Shown one piece after another: positions 11,608 through 24,404 of a stretch of DNA of 64,000 nt (the first letter of the stretch is position 1; every line of letters begins with the position of its first letter). The stretch lies in assembly GCA_963921825.1 (NCBI GenBank), contig OY997594.1, forward strand, positions 33,214,956 to 33,278,955, read 5' to 3'. A program made the translations under genes and the position numbers. Source of the DNA: Erodium maritimum. Lineage: Eukaryota; Streptophyta; Magnoliopsida; Geraniales; Geraniaceae. The notes under the pieces are model-generated. The model ran no database searches, had not been told where the DNA came from, and saw only the letters and a program-made list of their open reading frames with translations.

Positions 11608-11778
11608 CAAAATATGTTCTCTTAATTAGTAGAGTTGAAAGTCACTTGTCAAAGTGCTCAAAAAGTGTGGTCGGGGTGATGATTTGATAGTTGTCAAAAC
11701 CACCGATAAAACTGTTGAGGATGGTGAGATTGGGCGGAGCATGCCCACTTCCGAAAAAGGGGCGATGCATTTTTATAT
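11608..11778. other. Unassigned sequence between MITE and retrotransposon
   Basis: These 171 bp continue, after removal of the element at 11779-24399, into the sequence at 24405. No gene, repeat or homology was recognised. The last five bases are the TATAT target duplication. Confidence 0.4.
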
Positions 11779-14590
11779 TGTCACGCCGCAAATCCGGTTT
11801 TGACCGGACTCGAGATGTGAACTTAAATAGAAGATAAACAAAACAGATTTTAAAGTAATAAAGATGGAAATAAAATCTGGAATTCATAAATCCGCTAAAA
11901 AGAGTCAACAGCTCTTAAATAAACTCTAAAAGCAGTAAATAGTTCAAAAACACGGTACGTCACTAGACAAACTAGTCTAGGACCCTCGCAAGCTCCCAAG
12001 CGTCGAGCATCCAGCTAGTACACATCCCGCTCAAGACCTGAAACACAGCAAGGTAAGGGGTGAGCTTTCACCCAGTAGAAAAAGTAGTTAAGGTAAAGAA
12101 CATCGGCTCACCACCACGAGTAACCGTCCAATTAGGGCATACTAGTACATCACAACTAACTGCCAAACCGGGGTTCATAGCCAAACTTACAACACACTCA
12201 AACGAGTTCTTTCACACAATAAAACATTAACCAAACAACAAACGTATCAAACCACGCAAAAGCAACCAACACACGTCCCGTACCGCAGTCCCCGAACTCC
12301 GCCGGCTGTACACAGCCCGACTCCATCATATCATACCGGAAAGTCAATGTATCATATCGGATTGCCCATCGGTCCAGAGGAGACACATGCATCGAGGCTA
12401 CCGGAAACGTTCCCTAGGAACGCATCTCATCGGAAGTCGCATAAATGTCCCCAAAGGACCATAGATCATCCGGGTAGAAACACGACACCTAGTGCCAACC
12501 ACGACATGTAGGCCAAATACCACCCGTAGGCCGAATACCACCCGTAGGCCCAACACAACCCGTAGGCCCAACACGACCCGTAGGCCCAACACGACCCGTA
12601 GGCCCAATACGACCCGTAAGCCCAATTAAAACCGTCGGCCTAGATGTCCTACACCGGCATACCCCCTCGATGTAGGCATCGTACCGGAATAACACACCGG
12701 GGGACCGCGCGCACGTGGGACCACATCATCGGCCTAAGTACTGCCCCACACCGGCACGCCCCTCGGTGCAGGTACCATGTTGGAATACAACTCCTCTTAG
12801 AACACACATCAAGATAATATCACGCATCATAATGCCACAGATCAAACACGGCTCATCAAGCCCACAATCTTACCACAATTACACGACACGTTGGTCTATC
12901 ACTCACCCGACCATATCACAACCAATAATTCACATCAAATCAGTCACGGCACCCTTGCCCACACATATCAACAACATGTTACACCGAAAATAATATGCTT
13001 TGACTCTTAATCTTATCGACACTAAGTCACACAACAAGCATCTCAAACAAGATCAGGCATTTCAATCAGCACACAACCTAAGGCTCGACGTGGCCATTCT
13101 ACCGGCACGGTAATTTCCCAGAATATTGAAAGCGGCTAAACTAGTGAATCACATCCTATATGCGATCTATGACTCGTCCGGTTATTTAATAATTTAAAGC
13201 GGTTATTATTATTAACTAATCATGCATACTAGTAACTTTCCGTAATTAAACCGGTATTTGCTACTTTCCCTACCTCAAGAAGAACACAACAGCTACATCT
13301 CCTAGCTGCTGACGTCCGGGCCTACCTTCGGTCTTCTCGGGCGAAGTCAAAGTCTGATTTTAACAGGTAAACGTCATAATCAGTCCCTGTACAGTCAGAA
13401 TCAGTCCTCTAATTATTAACTTAGTCCTTTAAATCTCCAATTAAATTTATTTAAAATTATTAAATAATTAATTTATTCTGCCTGACCCAGTTTCGACCCA
13501 GATCCGAAAACCGGACCCGAATCCGACCCGGTCCAGAACCCAGACCCGACCGGACCCAGAACCGACCCGGACCCGGCCCGAGACCCAATCCAGATCCAGC
13601 TCCGACCCATGTCCGGACCCGACCTGTTGGACTTGGGCCTGGCCCGAGGCCTGGCCTGGCCCAAGGCCCAACCGGGATCCGGTCTGGCCCAAAGCCTGGT
13701 CAGGCACGAGGCCCAGCTACCCGAGGCCCAACCTGGCCTACGCCCAGCTTGGTCCTGTTTGGCCCAAGGCCCGAGCTTTGGCCTGGCCCGAATTGGAGAC
13801 GAAGAGGTGCGACGAGGGTTTGTTTCAGGCCGCCGGCGACGGCGGCTGCGACGACAGGGAGCTCGGAGGGACGTGCAGAGGTGGTCGGGAGGGGCGTCAG
13901 GGCTCCAGCGTGACCACGGTAGGGACGGTTGTGGCTGGAGCGCGCCCCAACCGCTCCTTCGTCTCAGACCTGGCGAGAGAGCGAAGGTTCGCCGGCGTGG
14001 GAGTTTCTGGCCGGCGTCGTCCAGTCCGAGCTCATCCATGGCGTTGCCAGAGAGAGGGGTGCCCGGTGGAGTAGTCGGGGAAGCTGATAGGGATGGCGTA
14101 GGCACGAACCCGAGCGATTGTTCATCCGTCTCCGGCGCTATGCGACTCGAACCTGTGAGAGAAGAACGACGGCGTCCAGGCCTCGTTGCCGGCATGGAAT
14201 CGATGCGAGAGGGCTGAGGCAACGCACGGTGAAGCGGAGCACGACGAAGGCGAGGCGAGGGCGGCATTAGTGTGAGAGAGAGAGAAGGAGAGGAAGAGAG
14301 GAGTTGCGCGAGAGGGGAGAGAGATGCCTCGGTACGCGTGCACGAAACGAATAAGAAAGGGAAATAGTTAGGGTTAGCTAGTTGGGCTGGGCTGGCGCGC
14401 GGTGCTGGGCTTTGGCTCAGTCCTTCTGACTGGGCCTGAGCTTGGTCGGCCCAAGTCAACTTCCTTCTTTTTTTTTTTCTTTTCTTTTTCTTTTGCAATC
14501 GATCCAAAATTTTAACCCGCTTTCCAACCACGATGTTCCAAACGAATAATTTTTAAATATTTAATCTTTAAAACCGGGGCGGTCTTTACA
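11779..14590 (-). repeat. 3' LTR of the family B element
   Basis: This uninterrupted LTR of 2812 bp shows what the empty site of the nested solo LTR at 19660 looks like (CATACTAGTAAC at about 13226). It contains an 18-bp tandem repeat at 12525-12625 and a GC-rich, CCCGGACC-like stretch at 13480-13780. A purine-rich and pyrimidine-rich tail lies near 14460. Confidence 0.9.
12525..12625. repeat. 18-bp tandem repeat in family B LTR
   Basis: Five to six units of about 18 bp with consensus CGTAGGCCCAACACGACC. A matching, diverged array lies at 18950-19050 in the other LTR. The open frames across it (repeating GLRVV or IGPTGR) are low-complexity artefacts. Confidence 0.8.
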
Positions 14591-16184
14591 GTCTACCCCC
14601 CTAAAAAGAATTTCGTCCTCGAAATTTAAAATGAACGCGCTCCACTTGACCCTATCTCAGGGAACGTCCGATTAAAACTCCCAGTCCAATAACCCTCATG
14701 CACACGGAAACACTTAAACCAGTTAGTCGATACCGGAATCCTCCGTCGGTAAAGACGTCGCACCGACACACGCAGTTTGGTCGAGATATCCTATACCGGA
14801 ACCGTCCATCGGTATAGGTATCATACCGGAACTATTCTCACATCGCACTTAAAACGGATCCAACTCACCGAAACTTCTCCTCGACTACTCACTTCACTTA
14901 ACCAAGTATCGCGCACACAACCAAACAAAAGAAGCCCACGTCCTGTTACTCGGACAATCGACACCGGACTCCAAACGTGGTTACGTCATGACCAACCACT
15001 CACGATAACACAAGGAAATAACACGCAATCTAAGCCAATTTACAAGTAGTTCCCTCCAAAGTAACCACAAAACTGAAGACACCACAAGTACCACTTCCTC
15101 AGGGTCCGAACGGGTTTGGATACCTCGTGCGTATCTTATCCTCTCGCTTCCGCGTCGACTCTACGCGGTTCCCAATCGTTCACAATCCACGTCACTTCTC
15201 GATCGTTTCTCGAGCAACTCAGGGCCAACAAGGTTCGACTCTTTAACCCTCAACTGTGCCCCGCTTGGGCAACTGACCCGACCTACCATACAATGCTTCG
15301 TACGGTGCCATAATGTTACTGGCTTGGAAGCGTTGTGGTAGTCGTACTTAGCGATTTGTTTCCGGCTACCTTGTGAGTACTCTCACTTTTACCATGCACT
15401 GCACATACTCGTCAAACCATGTCGCACGTAGTTGGGATGTCAAGACACCTGGACCGCATCAAGGTTCTACTCTTAGGTTCCCCCACGTCTCATCAAGCGT
15501 AAGGAAGAACAGAAGAATGCGATGCCTGTGGTTTATGGGCCCACCACGCTTCCGCTGCGCCACTCTGATCTCATCGCTACTCGGCCATCTTCCCTGGCTG
15601 TTTTGGCGGTGTACTATTATTTCTGCGACCCTCCACCGCTCGTCCATTTGTCGCGGGTAAACAATCGAGGAAGCTTGCTGCTTCCCGATTTGGTTCTCTT
15701 AATTTTCTCAACAAGCTTGAAATAAACACAGTCCAGTACGGGAAGGTTATTAAGAAAACGGACGGTCTATTATTCTGCTTCCTCACTCACGACTAACACT
15801 AGTTGACACCGCCGCACCCCCAACTAGCTTACCAAAGTACACAGTTCTAAGTTCCGTCCCAACATTCGAACTAAGAAGTAATAGATTAGCGACTTAAACG
15901 ATGTAAACGTTCAAAAGTTGTTCCAATAACTAGCAGTAATAAAACCAAAATGAGTCAATTACAAGTCTTAAAAAATGGAAAATACGTCTCTAAAGTCAAA
16001 ACAAAACAACTCCCGGACTCTCGCTTCCCAAGTTCTGCGATGTCTTCTAATCCAAAACGTGCTCGAAACCATGAGCGATCTCCTGATCGGAATCCTGTCT
16101 CTCCGCTCATGAATCGGCAACAACATATGCTCTGCCCTGCGATGCCTGAGGTCCTCCTCTCGGGGGTGGTGGAAGTGCCACCTG

Positions 16185-17214
16185 TTACACGACGCTCTGC
16201 CTTGGCACTGGGGCGTTCGCTGCCTGCCTCAGAACTCTTTGCGTCTGAGCCTGACGCTGTAGGGACTGTGGCGACTGCTGTAATCGTGGAGCCGATGCCA
16301 CCAAAAATCGATCGGGGCACCTGGAAATGAATTGTCCTGGCCGACCAAACCGGCGACACAGCGGTGGTCTGGCACTCGACCCCTCCTCAATTCTACCTAC
16401 TGGACGGTCCACTGGTCCGCTGCTCCCCGGACAGTCTCGAGCCATGTGACCCGGCTGCCCACAACCGTAACATGTGCGCCCTCTCATGGAAGGTCCAGCA
16501 GAAGCCACCGACCCAGCCTGTCGCGATCCTCTCAACTAGGTCTGAGGCTGAAACAATCCCGAGGTCCTCTGCCTCCTCGGATCCTGAGACTCGGATGGCC
16601 TCAGGAAACTGGTCGGCCTCCGCCTGACCGCTCGTACTCTGGCTAACTCGAGAAAGCCCCGCTCCACAGCCAAGGCCTGATCTACCAGGTCAGAGTAAAC
16701 CTGGGTCCTAAAAACAGCGACCCCTGTCTGCGATCGCAGGACGAAGTCCTTCCTCGAAACGTCGGCAACAAAGAGCCTCAGTCTGAACAATCTCCTGATC
16801 AAAATGAGCCAAGGAGGTGAACCTCGCCTCGTACTCGGACACTGATAGTCTCTCCTGTCGCGGCTCCAGAAACTGTTGACGTATGTCGTCTAGTACCGAC
16901 AGTGGAAAATATTGCTCAAGAAAACGCTGTTTGAACAACGCAAGGTCATCTGTCACTCGCGCCTGCTCGCGCCGCCACCAGTGGTAGGCCTCTGTCTGGG
17001 CAACGGTTGCTACCAATCCCTGAACAGTGCGGGTCAGCTCCTCTAGAGCTACCGTCTGGGCTGTCTCAGCCCTCTCGTGCCCCTCAGCGGGCGCACCCTG
17101 GGCACTAGTCGCCCCTGCCGACCCAGCGGTCAAAGATCGTCCTCGGCCTCTAGCGGGCCGTCTCCTAGTACCTCGCGGAACGTAACATCGGGCCATGTCG
17201 TAAAACCTCTGCAT
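16185..17214 (-). other. gag-like region of the family B element
   Basis: The minus strand encodes a retrotransposon gag core (blocks YHWWRREQARVTDDLALFKQ and LEPRQERLSVSEYEARF, about 17010-16820). Further along is a CCHC nucleocapsid knuckle (CYGCGQPGHMARDCP, about 16470-16430). This is the structural-protein part of the retrotransposon. It is a fossil with more than one interruption. No protease or reverse transcriptase follows in recognisable form. Confidence 0.8.
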
Positions 17215-20200
17215 GGATAACGTACACGCTCAGATCCTTAACCCGAAAGGAGCAACACGCTTAGAAAAACTAACATCACACACGACCCACAACAACAGTA
17301 CTAGTAGTATACTCAGTAGTTGTCACACAATAGCACACATCAGAGAAGTCAGCACACTAGTGCGTCACACAGATTATATATACAAGTAGCGATTACACAA
17401 AATTTCACACTCAGCAGCGTAATCACACATAAGTCACACCGGCCACCGTTTACACCACACCGCAATTCCACAATGTACAACATATACTTAGTTTCAATTT
17501 TCTTAACACGTCCTCTTTCTAACATAACATTCATGTTGACACCGCGTCTTTACAACCCGGTTCAAGCGTCCCCAAATTATGTTACAACCACTTGGTATCC
17601 CCCCATTCACGTCCGGCTACAATGGCCCCTATAGCCGAATCGTGATGGTACATACACTTCAGTTTCTGTAGAAAATAGGGCATAACCCGTTAGTAAATTA
17701 AATTAACCATCCTCTTAAGCGAGACATTCAATAAACAACTGCACACGGCGTTCAGCACATAAAGCACACCACAACACCATAAGTACACACCACGCAAAAC
17801 ATCGTAAGTACACCACTCGGGTCTCTGTAATTACGCGATTACCAACCGGCCAAGTCCACATTTCAAGTTCACCAATCAAGAAACGCCCGACCAAGGCGGC
17901 AACCCACTTAGCAGTTAATCAACCAACACGTCATAAAGAGCTCGAGTATCGCTCGTTAACCAACCTCGATCTCAACCGGTCGGCATCATGGATCCACTAA
18001 GGTGTACAGCAAACAGATAAAAAGGTACAAATCAAGTAAGGTAAAACTTAACCAACACACTCTAACAATCGAGACTCTTGTCGTTTCAACTCTACGCACA
18101 GGATATTTCCGACTTGGGTCACCAAGATCTACGACTTCAACCACCTAACTCTACCCACCTAATTTACGTACGGTCCGAGGTTTTGAAAAATCATTTCAAA
18201 ATGAAACCAGGCTCTGATACCAAATTTTCACGGCCCAAATCCGGTTTTGACCGGACTCGAGACGTGAACTTAAATAGAAGATAAACAAAACAGATTTTAA
18301 AGTAATAAAGCTGGAAATAAAATCTGGAATTCATAAATCCGCTAAAAAGAGTCAACAACTCTTAAATAAACTGTAAAAGCAGTAAATAGTTCAAAAACAC
18401 GGTACGTCACTAGACAAACTAGTCTAGGACCCTCGCAAGCTCCCAAGCGTCGAGCATCCAGCTAGTACACATCCCGCTCAAGACCTGAAACACAACAAGG
18501 TAAGGGGTGAGCTTTCGCCCAGTAGAAAAAGTAGTTAAGGTAATGAACATCGGCTCACCACCACGAGTAACCGTCCAATTAGGGCATACTAGTACATCAC
18601 AACTAACTACCAAACCGGGGTTCATAGCATAACTTACAACACACTCAAACGACTGATTTCACACAATAAAACATTAACCAAACAGCAAACGTATCACACC
18701 ACACAAAAGCAACCAACACACGTCCCGTACTGCAGTCCCCGAACTCCACCGGCTGTACACAGCCCTACTCCATCATATCATACCGGAAAGTCAATGTATC
18801 ATATAGGATTGCCCCTCGGTCCAGAGGAGACACATGCGTCGAGGCTACCGGAAGCGTTCCCTAGGAACGCATCTCATCGGAAGTCGCAGAAATGTCCCCA
18901 AAGGACCATAGATCATCAGGGTAGAAACACGACACCTAGTGCCAACCACGACCCGTAGGCCCAATACCACCCATAGGCCCAATACCACCTGTAGGCCCAA
19001 CACGACCCATTGGCCCAACACGACCCGTAGGCCCAATGCGACCCGTAGGCCCAATCACAACCGTCGGCGTAGATGTCCTACACCGGCATACCCCCTCGAT
19101 GTAGGCATCGTACCGTAATAACACATCGAGGGACCGCACGTACGTGGGACCACATCATCGGCTTACGTACTACCCCACACCGGCACGCCCCTCGGTGCAG
19201 ATACCATGCCGGAATACAACTCCTCTTGGAACACACATAAAGATAATATCACGCATCGTAATGCCACAAATCAAACACGGCTCACCAAGCCCACAATCTT
19301 ACCACAATTACACGACACGTCGGTCTATCACTCACCCGACCATATCACAACCAATAATTCACATCCAATCAGTCACGGCACCCTAGCCCACACATAGCAA
19401 CACCATGTTACACCGAAAATAATATGCTTTGACTCTGAATCTTATCGACACTAAGTCACACAACAGTCATCTCAAACAAGATCAGGCATTTTAATCAGCA
19501 CACAACCTAAGGCTCGACGTGGCCATTCTACCAGCACGGCAATTTCCCAGAATATTGAAAGCGGTTAAACTAGTGAATCACATCCTATATGCGATCTATG
19601 ACTCGTCCGGTTATTTAATAATTTAAAGCGGTTATTGTTATTACCTAATCATGCATACTTGTAATAACCACTCACGGTCAACGCCAGTCAAACCTGCGAA
19701 AAACAGGAAAATTTAAAAAATTTGGTCAGGCACTTAATTAAACCTAAAATTGACTCTGAGGGTCATACCGGACGTAAGTTGACCCCGATATCGACCAAAG
19801 TGAGTTCCGGGGGACTCAGGGAAACTTTCTGACCAATTTGGGAAATGTTGACTTTTCGCTGGAAAAGTCAACCGAGCGACGTTTTGGTCCATTCGAGGAC
19901 CGTTTTGGATCCAAAAAGCTTAGCCGTCGTCGCAGCGGTCTTAGTTGAGCCGTTTCCTTGTAGCCCGTGAAGTTTCGTAATTTCTTGAAAAAAGTGCCCG
20001 TTCGGGACCCGAAAGAACCGAATTTCGCGAATCTGATTAGAAAATATCTAGAAGATATTTTCAAAATTGTGTGGGACCCACTTGCCACATGTAAAATATG
20101 TGGTGGTGTTAGGTATTTTTGAAAAGGGATAAAGATGAGAGGATGGGGATGTGGTTCCTCTCCAAGTGCGCAGCAGCATGCCTTGTAAAAGGAAGAGACA

Positions 20201-21394
20201 GTAGCTTCTTATGAGGAGCGGCGGCCATTTTGGTGGAGAGAACAAACCTCCATTTTTCCTTGGTCTGCGCGCGTACACAAGGTGCGTACTATTCTTTACT
20301 TTGTTACTGTAACATAGCATGACTCCATCTCATTAATTACTGAAGTAACATCAAATGAAATGGGTTAGCTCTATTCTCTAATCTATAATTGCCTATGGTA
20401 AGCATTGATTTCTCATCTTATTATTTGATTATCATTTGGTCCATCTTCACGAGAAGCAGTAGCATCATTTGGTAATTTTTTTTGGTAAGTAACAAGACAA
20501 TCTAAACGGATAAAGAGGTGTATTACTTCTTGATTTATTTTGTCTATCGAGATGCTACGCAGTGTCTTTAAGTTGGAGCGAGAGTTGGATTAGTTTTGAG
20601 TGTCATGTGTGTATTGAGAAATAGAGAATTAGGGTTTTGTAATTCGTGAGAGTTCGGAAATTGATTCCGTCGATTGCGTTGGAACCCTTGAATTATTCTA
20701 AGACCGTAGAAACGAAAACGGGAATTTTTGGAGCCCCGGAAGGGTATTTACAAAACCCGGGCAGATTCGCCATGTCGGGCGAATCGGGCCTTTACGGGCC
20801 CAATATCGACAATGTCGAGTAATTGGGGAATTTGGGAGTGATCGACATTGTCGGGGTTACTTTTGGGCGTCAGGTTTATTAAAATTCAGCATTGTGCCTG
20901 CAAGCTTAAAAGCGTTTAAACTTGTGTTCTTTTAGATCGTGTCGCGGACCGAGGAAAAGGAAAGTTGGGTGAGTGACTGAGATCACACCGGAGCTCGTTG
21001 GTTGGCTTTTGGAGAACACGCACGAGGTAGGGAAAAGTAGCCGGATCTCGGCCCTGACTAGGGAAAGTTAACAGTAGAAATGCATGTGACACTTGGGTGT
21101 CGTGGGTTAAGTGGGTTATCGAATATTAGAAATGCATGTGACACTTGGGGTGTCGTGGGTTGAGTAGGTTATCGAAGATTGGAAATGCATGTGACACTTA
21201 GTAGTGTCGTAGGAGCAGAGAACTTATCGATATTAGAATTACTGGAGGCATATGACCATGCCCAGTGGTTGATTGTGAACTTACCGATATTAGGAGTACT
21301 GGAGGCATATGACCATGCCCGGAGGTTGATTGAGAAACTGTTGATATTAGGACTATTGGAGGCATTGGTTATGCCGGAGGTTGATTGTTTATTT

Positions 21395-21900
21395 GGTGTC
21401 TTGGGTGGCCTTGAGAGCTCGTGCTATTATTGTTGAGTCTTGGGTGGCCATGAGAGCCCGTGTTATTATTTGTGTTTTGGGTGGCCTTGAGAGCCCGTGC
21501 TATTATTGTTGAGTCTTGGGTGGCCATGAGAGCCCGTGTTATTATTTGTGTTTTGGGTGGGCATGAGAGCCCGTAGTTTACTGTTGGTGTTTTGGGTGGC
21601 CATGAGTGCCCGTAGGGTTGTCGAACCCGTGTCTTTACCTTTGGTGTTTTGGGTGGCCATGAGTGCCCGTAGGGTTGTTGAACCCGTGTCTTTACTGTTG
21701 GAGTCTTGGGTGGCCATGAGTGCCCGTGGGGTTGTTGAGCCCGTGAGTTACCGTTGGTGTGTCTTGGGTGGCCGTGAGTGTCGTGGGGTTGTTGAGCCCG
21801 TGAGTTATGGTTGGTGTGTGTTGGGAGGCCGTGAGTCCCCGTGGGTTGTTGAGTCCGTGTTTTACTGTTCGTGTCTTGGGTGGCCATGACTGCCTGTGGA
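21395..21900 (+). repeat. Tandem array with core GTCTTGGGTGGCCATGAG
   Basis: This is the counterpart of the array at 7620-8170. Shorter units (about 36-40 bp) are followed by longer ones containing GTTGTTGAACCCGTG. The copy number differs from the other three LTRs. Confidence 0.85.
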
Positions 21901-21999
21901 TTGTTGAACCTGCGTTGTTGCTACTTGTTGAACTTTGCGTGTGATTGTGATTGTGTTTGCCCGGGGTTAGTAACCCGACTTCGTGTTGGGGAGTGGTGG

Positions 22000-22500
22000 A
22001 TTTTGGCAGGTTACGAGCATTCTTTGGCTGGCCTGACCAAATTCGAGTCTCGACAGGTTATGAGCATTCTTTGGCTAGCCCGTTCCGTGTCCGGATCTCG
22101 AAAGGTTATGAGCATTCTTTGGCTAGCCTGACCCGTGACCGGGTCTCGGCAGGTTACGAGCATTCTTTGGCTGGCCTGATCCGTGTTCGAGTCTCGGCAG
22201 GTTGTGAGCATTCTTTGGCTAGCCTGATCCGTGTTCTTGTCTTTGGAGGTGGTCATAAATGGTGGTGTCGGGTTTACATTACAAGTTTGAGGTTGAGTCT
22301 GTCGTGGAAGGTAATGGGTTGTGGGTCAGTTGAGTACTTGAGTTGGAAATTGTAGTCCCGGTAGGTTGCGAGCATTCTTGGGCTGGCCTGACCACGTTTG
22401 AGTCCCGGTAGGTTGCGAGCATTCTTGGGCTGGCCTGACCAAGTTTGAGTCTCGGCAGGTTGTGAGCATTCTTTGGCTAGCCTGACCCGTGTTCGCGTTA
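22000..22500 (+). repeat. Tandem array with core GGTTACGAGCATTCTTTGGCT
   Basis: About seven to eight units of roughly 60 bp carry the block GCAGGTTNNGAGCATTCTT and a following GGCTGGCCTGACC. The array is absent from the other family A LTRs in the window, where the corresponding stretch holds GACAGGTCGACCGCCTGGCC repeats instead. It therefore expanded in this LTR's own sublineage. Confidence 0.8.
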
Positions 22501-24404
22501 TTGAGGGAGGTTACTGAGCAGCTGGTATGCGATCCTGTATGATCTTGTTTGGTATGCGATCCTGTGTGATCTTGTTTGGTGTGCGATCTTTTGTGATCTT
22601 GGGTGTTGCGTGGTGGTCTTTTGAGTCTTTGGAAGAGGTCGTGATCGTTGTGTCAGGTCTACTTTACGTGTCAGAGTGTTGAGTTGGTCAAGGAAGGTAA
22701 CAGTGGGTGTGTGTCAGTCGGAGTACTTGGGTTGGGGATAGTTTCCCCAGTGTTGAGTTTATTGTTGGTGTTACCGGCATCGTCTGCTAATTATGCCGTA
22801 GTCAGTCTGTTATCCGTGGTGGTGATCGAACGCTCACCCCTAGCTGCTTTTCTTACAGGTACCGGTCGCAGGTTGGACTATGTGAGGTTCTGAAGCTTGA
22901 AGAGCTAGGAGCTGGTTTCTGGGTTTTATTTTGAGTCTAGCGACGGATACCATACTTTTGTCCACTTGTTGGGACATATTTTAAGTTGTAAATATTATTT
23001 TTGTTGAACAAACGGTGATTTATGAAAAAGACAACTAAATGTTTTATTATTTTAAATGTTCGTGTCCCGAGTTCGGTTTACTGAAATTGGGGCGTGACAA
23101 TACTAGTAACTTTCCGTAATTAAACCGGTATTCGCTACTTTCCCTACCTCAAGAAGAACACAACAGCTACGTCTCCTATCTGCTGACGTCCGGCCTACCT
23201 CCGATATTCTCGGGCGAAGTCAAAGTCTGATTTTATTAGGTAAACGTCATAATCAGTCCCGGTACAGTCCGAATCAGTTCTCTAATTATTAATTTAGTCT
23301 TTTAAATCTCCAATTTAAATTATTTAAAATTATTAAATAATTAATTTATTCTGCCCGACCCGGATGCGAAAACCGGACCCGGATCCGGCCCGGTCCATAA
23401 CCCAGACCCGACCGGACCCGGCCCCGGACCCGACCCAGATTCGGCTCCGACCCATGTCCAGACCCGACCTGTTGGACCTGGGCCTGGCCTGGCCCAAGGC
23501 CTAACCGGGATCCGGTCTGGCCTAAAGCCTGGCAGGCACGAGGCCCAGCTGCCCGAGGCCCAACCTGGCCTAGGCCCAGCTTGTTCCTGTCAGGCCCAAG
23601 GCCCGAGCTTTGGCCTGGCCCGAGTTGGAGACGAAGAGGGGCGGCGAGGTTTTGTTTCAGTCCGCCGACGACGGCGGCAGCGACGACAGGGAGCTCGGAG
23701 GGACGTGCAGAGGTGGCCGGGAGTGGTGTCAGGGCTCCGGCGTGACCACGGCAGGGACGGTGGTGGCTAGAGCGCTCCCTAACCGCTCCTCCGTCTCAGA
23801 TCTAGCGAGACAGCGAAGGTTCGCCGGCGTGGGAGTTTTTGGCCGGCGTTTTCCAGTCCGAGCTCGTCCACAGCGTTGCCAAAGAGAGGGGTGTCCGGTG
23901 GAGTCGTCGGGGAAACTAATAGGGACGGCGGTGGCACAAACCTGTGCGATTGTTCCTCTGTCTCCGGCGCAATGCGACTCGAACCCCTGAGAGAAGAACG
24001 GTGGCGTCCAGGCCTCGTTACCGGTGTGGAATCGATGCGTGAGGGCTGAGGCGACGCACGGTGAAGCAGAGCACGACGAAGGCGAGGCTCGGGCGGCGTT
24101 CGGGTGAGAGAGAAAAGGAGAGGAAGAGAGGAGCTGCGCGAGAGGAGAAAGGGATGCCTCGGTACGCGTGCACGAAACGAAGAAGAAAGGGAAACAGTTA
24201 GGGTTAGCTAGTTGGGCTGGGCTGGCGCGCGGTGCTGGGCTGGGGCTCAGTCCTTCTGACTAGGCCTGAGCCTGGCCGGCCCAAGTCAACTTCCTTTTTT
24301 TTTGCAGTCGATTCAAAATTTTAACCCGCTTTCCAACCACGACGTTCCAAACTACTAATTTTTTAATACTCAATCTTTAAAACCGAGGCGGTCTTTACAT
24401 ATAT

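Larger units (their letters stand above)
19660..23099 (+). mobile_element. Solo LTR, Tekay-like family A, nested in the family B LTR
   Basis: A 3440-bp LTR begins TGTAATAACCACTCACGG and ends GGGGCGTGACA. It is flanked by a perfect target duplication ATACT (19655-19659 and 23100-23104). The uninterrupted sister LTR at about 13226 shows the pre-insertion site. It differs from the other family A LTRs by a divergent middle (about 20110-20650) and by an extra 62-bp array (22000-22500). The LTR looks whole. It is younger than the family B element it interrupts. Confidence 0.93.
11779..24399 (-). mobile_element. Tekay-like chromovirus LTR retrotransposon, family B, reduced, with nested solo LTR
   Basis: Two related LTRs (11779-14590 and 18226-24399) bound an internal region of about 3.6 kb on the minus strand. 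A perfect TATAT target duplication flanks the element (11774-11778 and 24400-24404). Read on the minus strand, the LTRs start TGTAAAGACCGCC. A polypurine tract (TTTTTAGGGGGGTAGAC) borders 14590 and a tRNA-iMet-type primer site (TGGTATCAGAGCC) borders 18225. The polypurine context GAGGACGAAATTC is typical of the Tekay/Del lineage. Only gag-like parts (about 16185-17214) and an integrase tail (MAPYEALYGR, near 15270) are recognised; protease and reverse transcriptase are not. It is broken and non-autonomous. The two LTRs differ by a few percent where compared, suggesting an age of the order of 1-2 million years. Confidence 0.9.
18226..24399 (-). repeat. 5' LTR of the family B element, split by a solo LTR
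   Basis: Left part 18226-19659 and right part 23100-24399 together match the intact LTR at 11779-14590. They total about 2.7 kb once the nested family A solo LTR and its 5-bp duplication are removed. The outer edge at 18226 borders the primer site at 18207-18222. Confidence 0.9.

Noticed and set aside
12398-12695. Repeating [14 protein letters not shown] and [10 protein letters not shown] frames (collagen-like)
   Set aside because: Product of the 18-bp tandem repeat; not a collagen or other protein gene.
13473-14531. 352-residue open frame in the family B LTR
   Set aside because: It lies wholly inside an LTR, is GC- and Pro/Arg-rich low complexity, and is not kept open in the sister LTR copy.
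15116-15786. Overlapping frames on both strands as possible genes
   Set aside because: They lie in the internal region of the family B retrotransposon; the only recognisable piece is an integrase tail on the minus strand.
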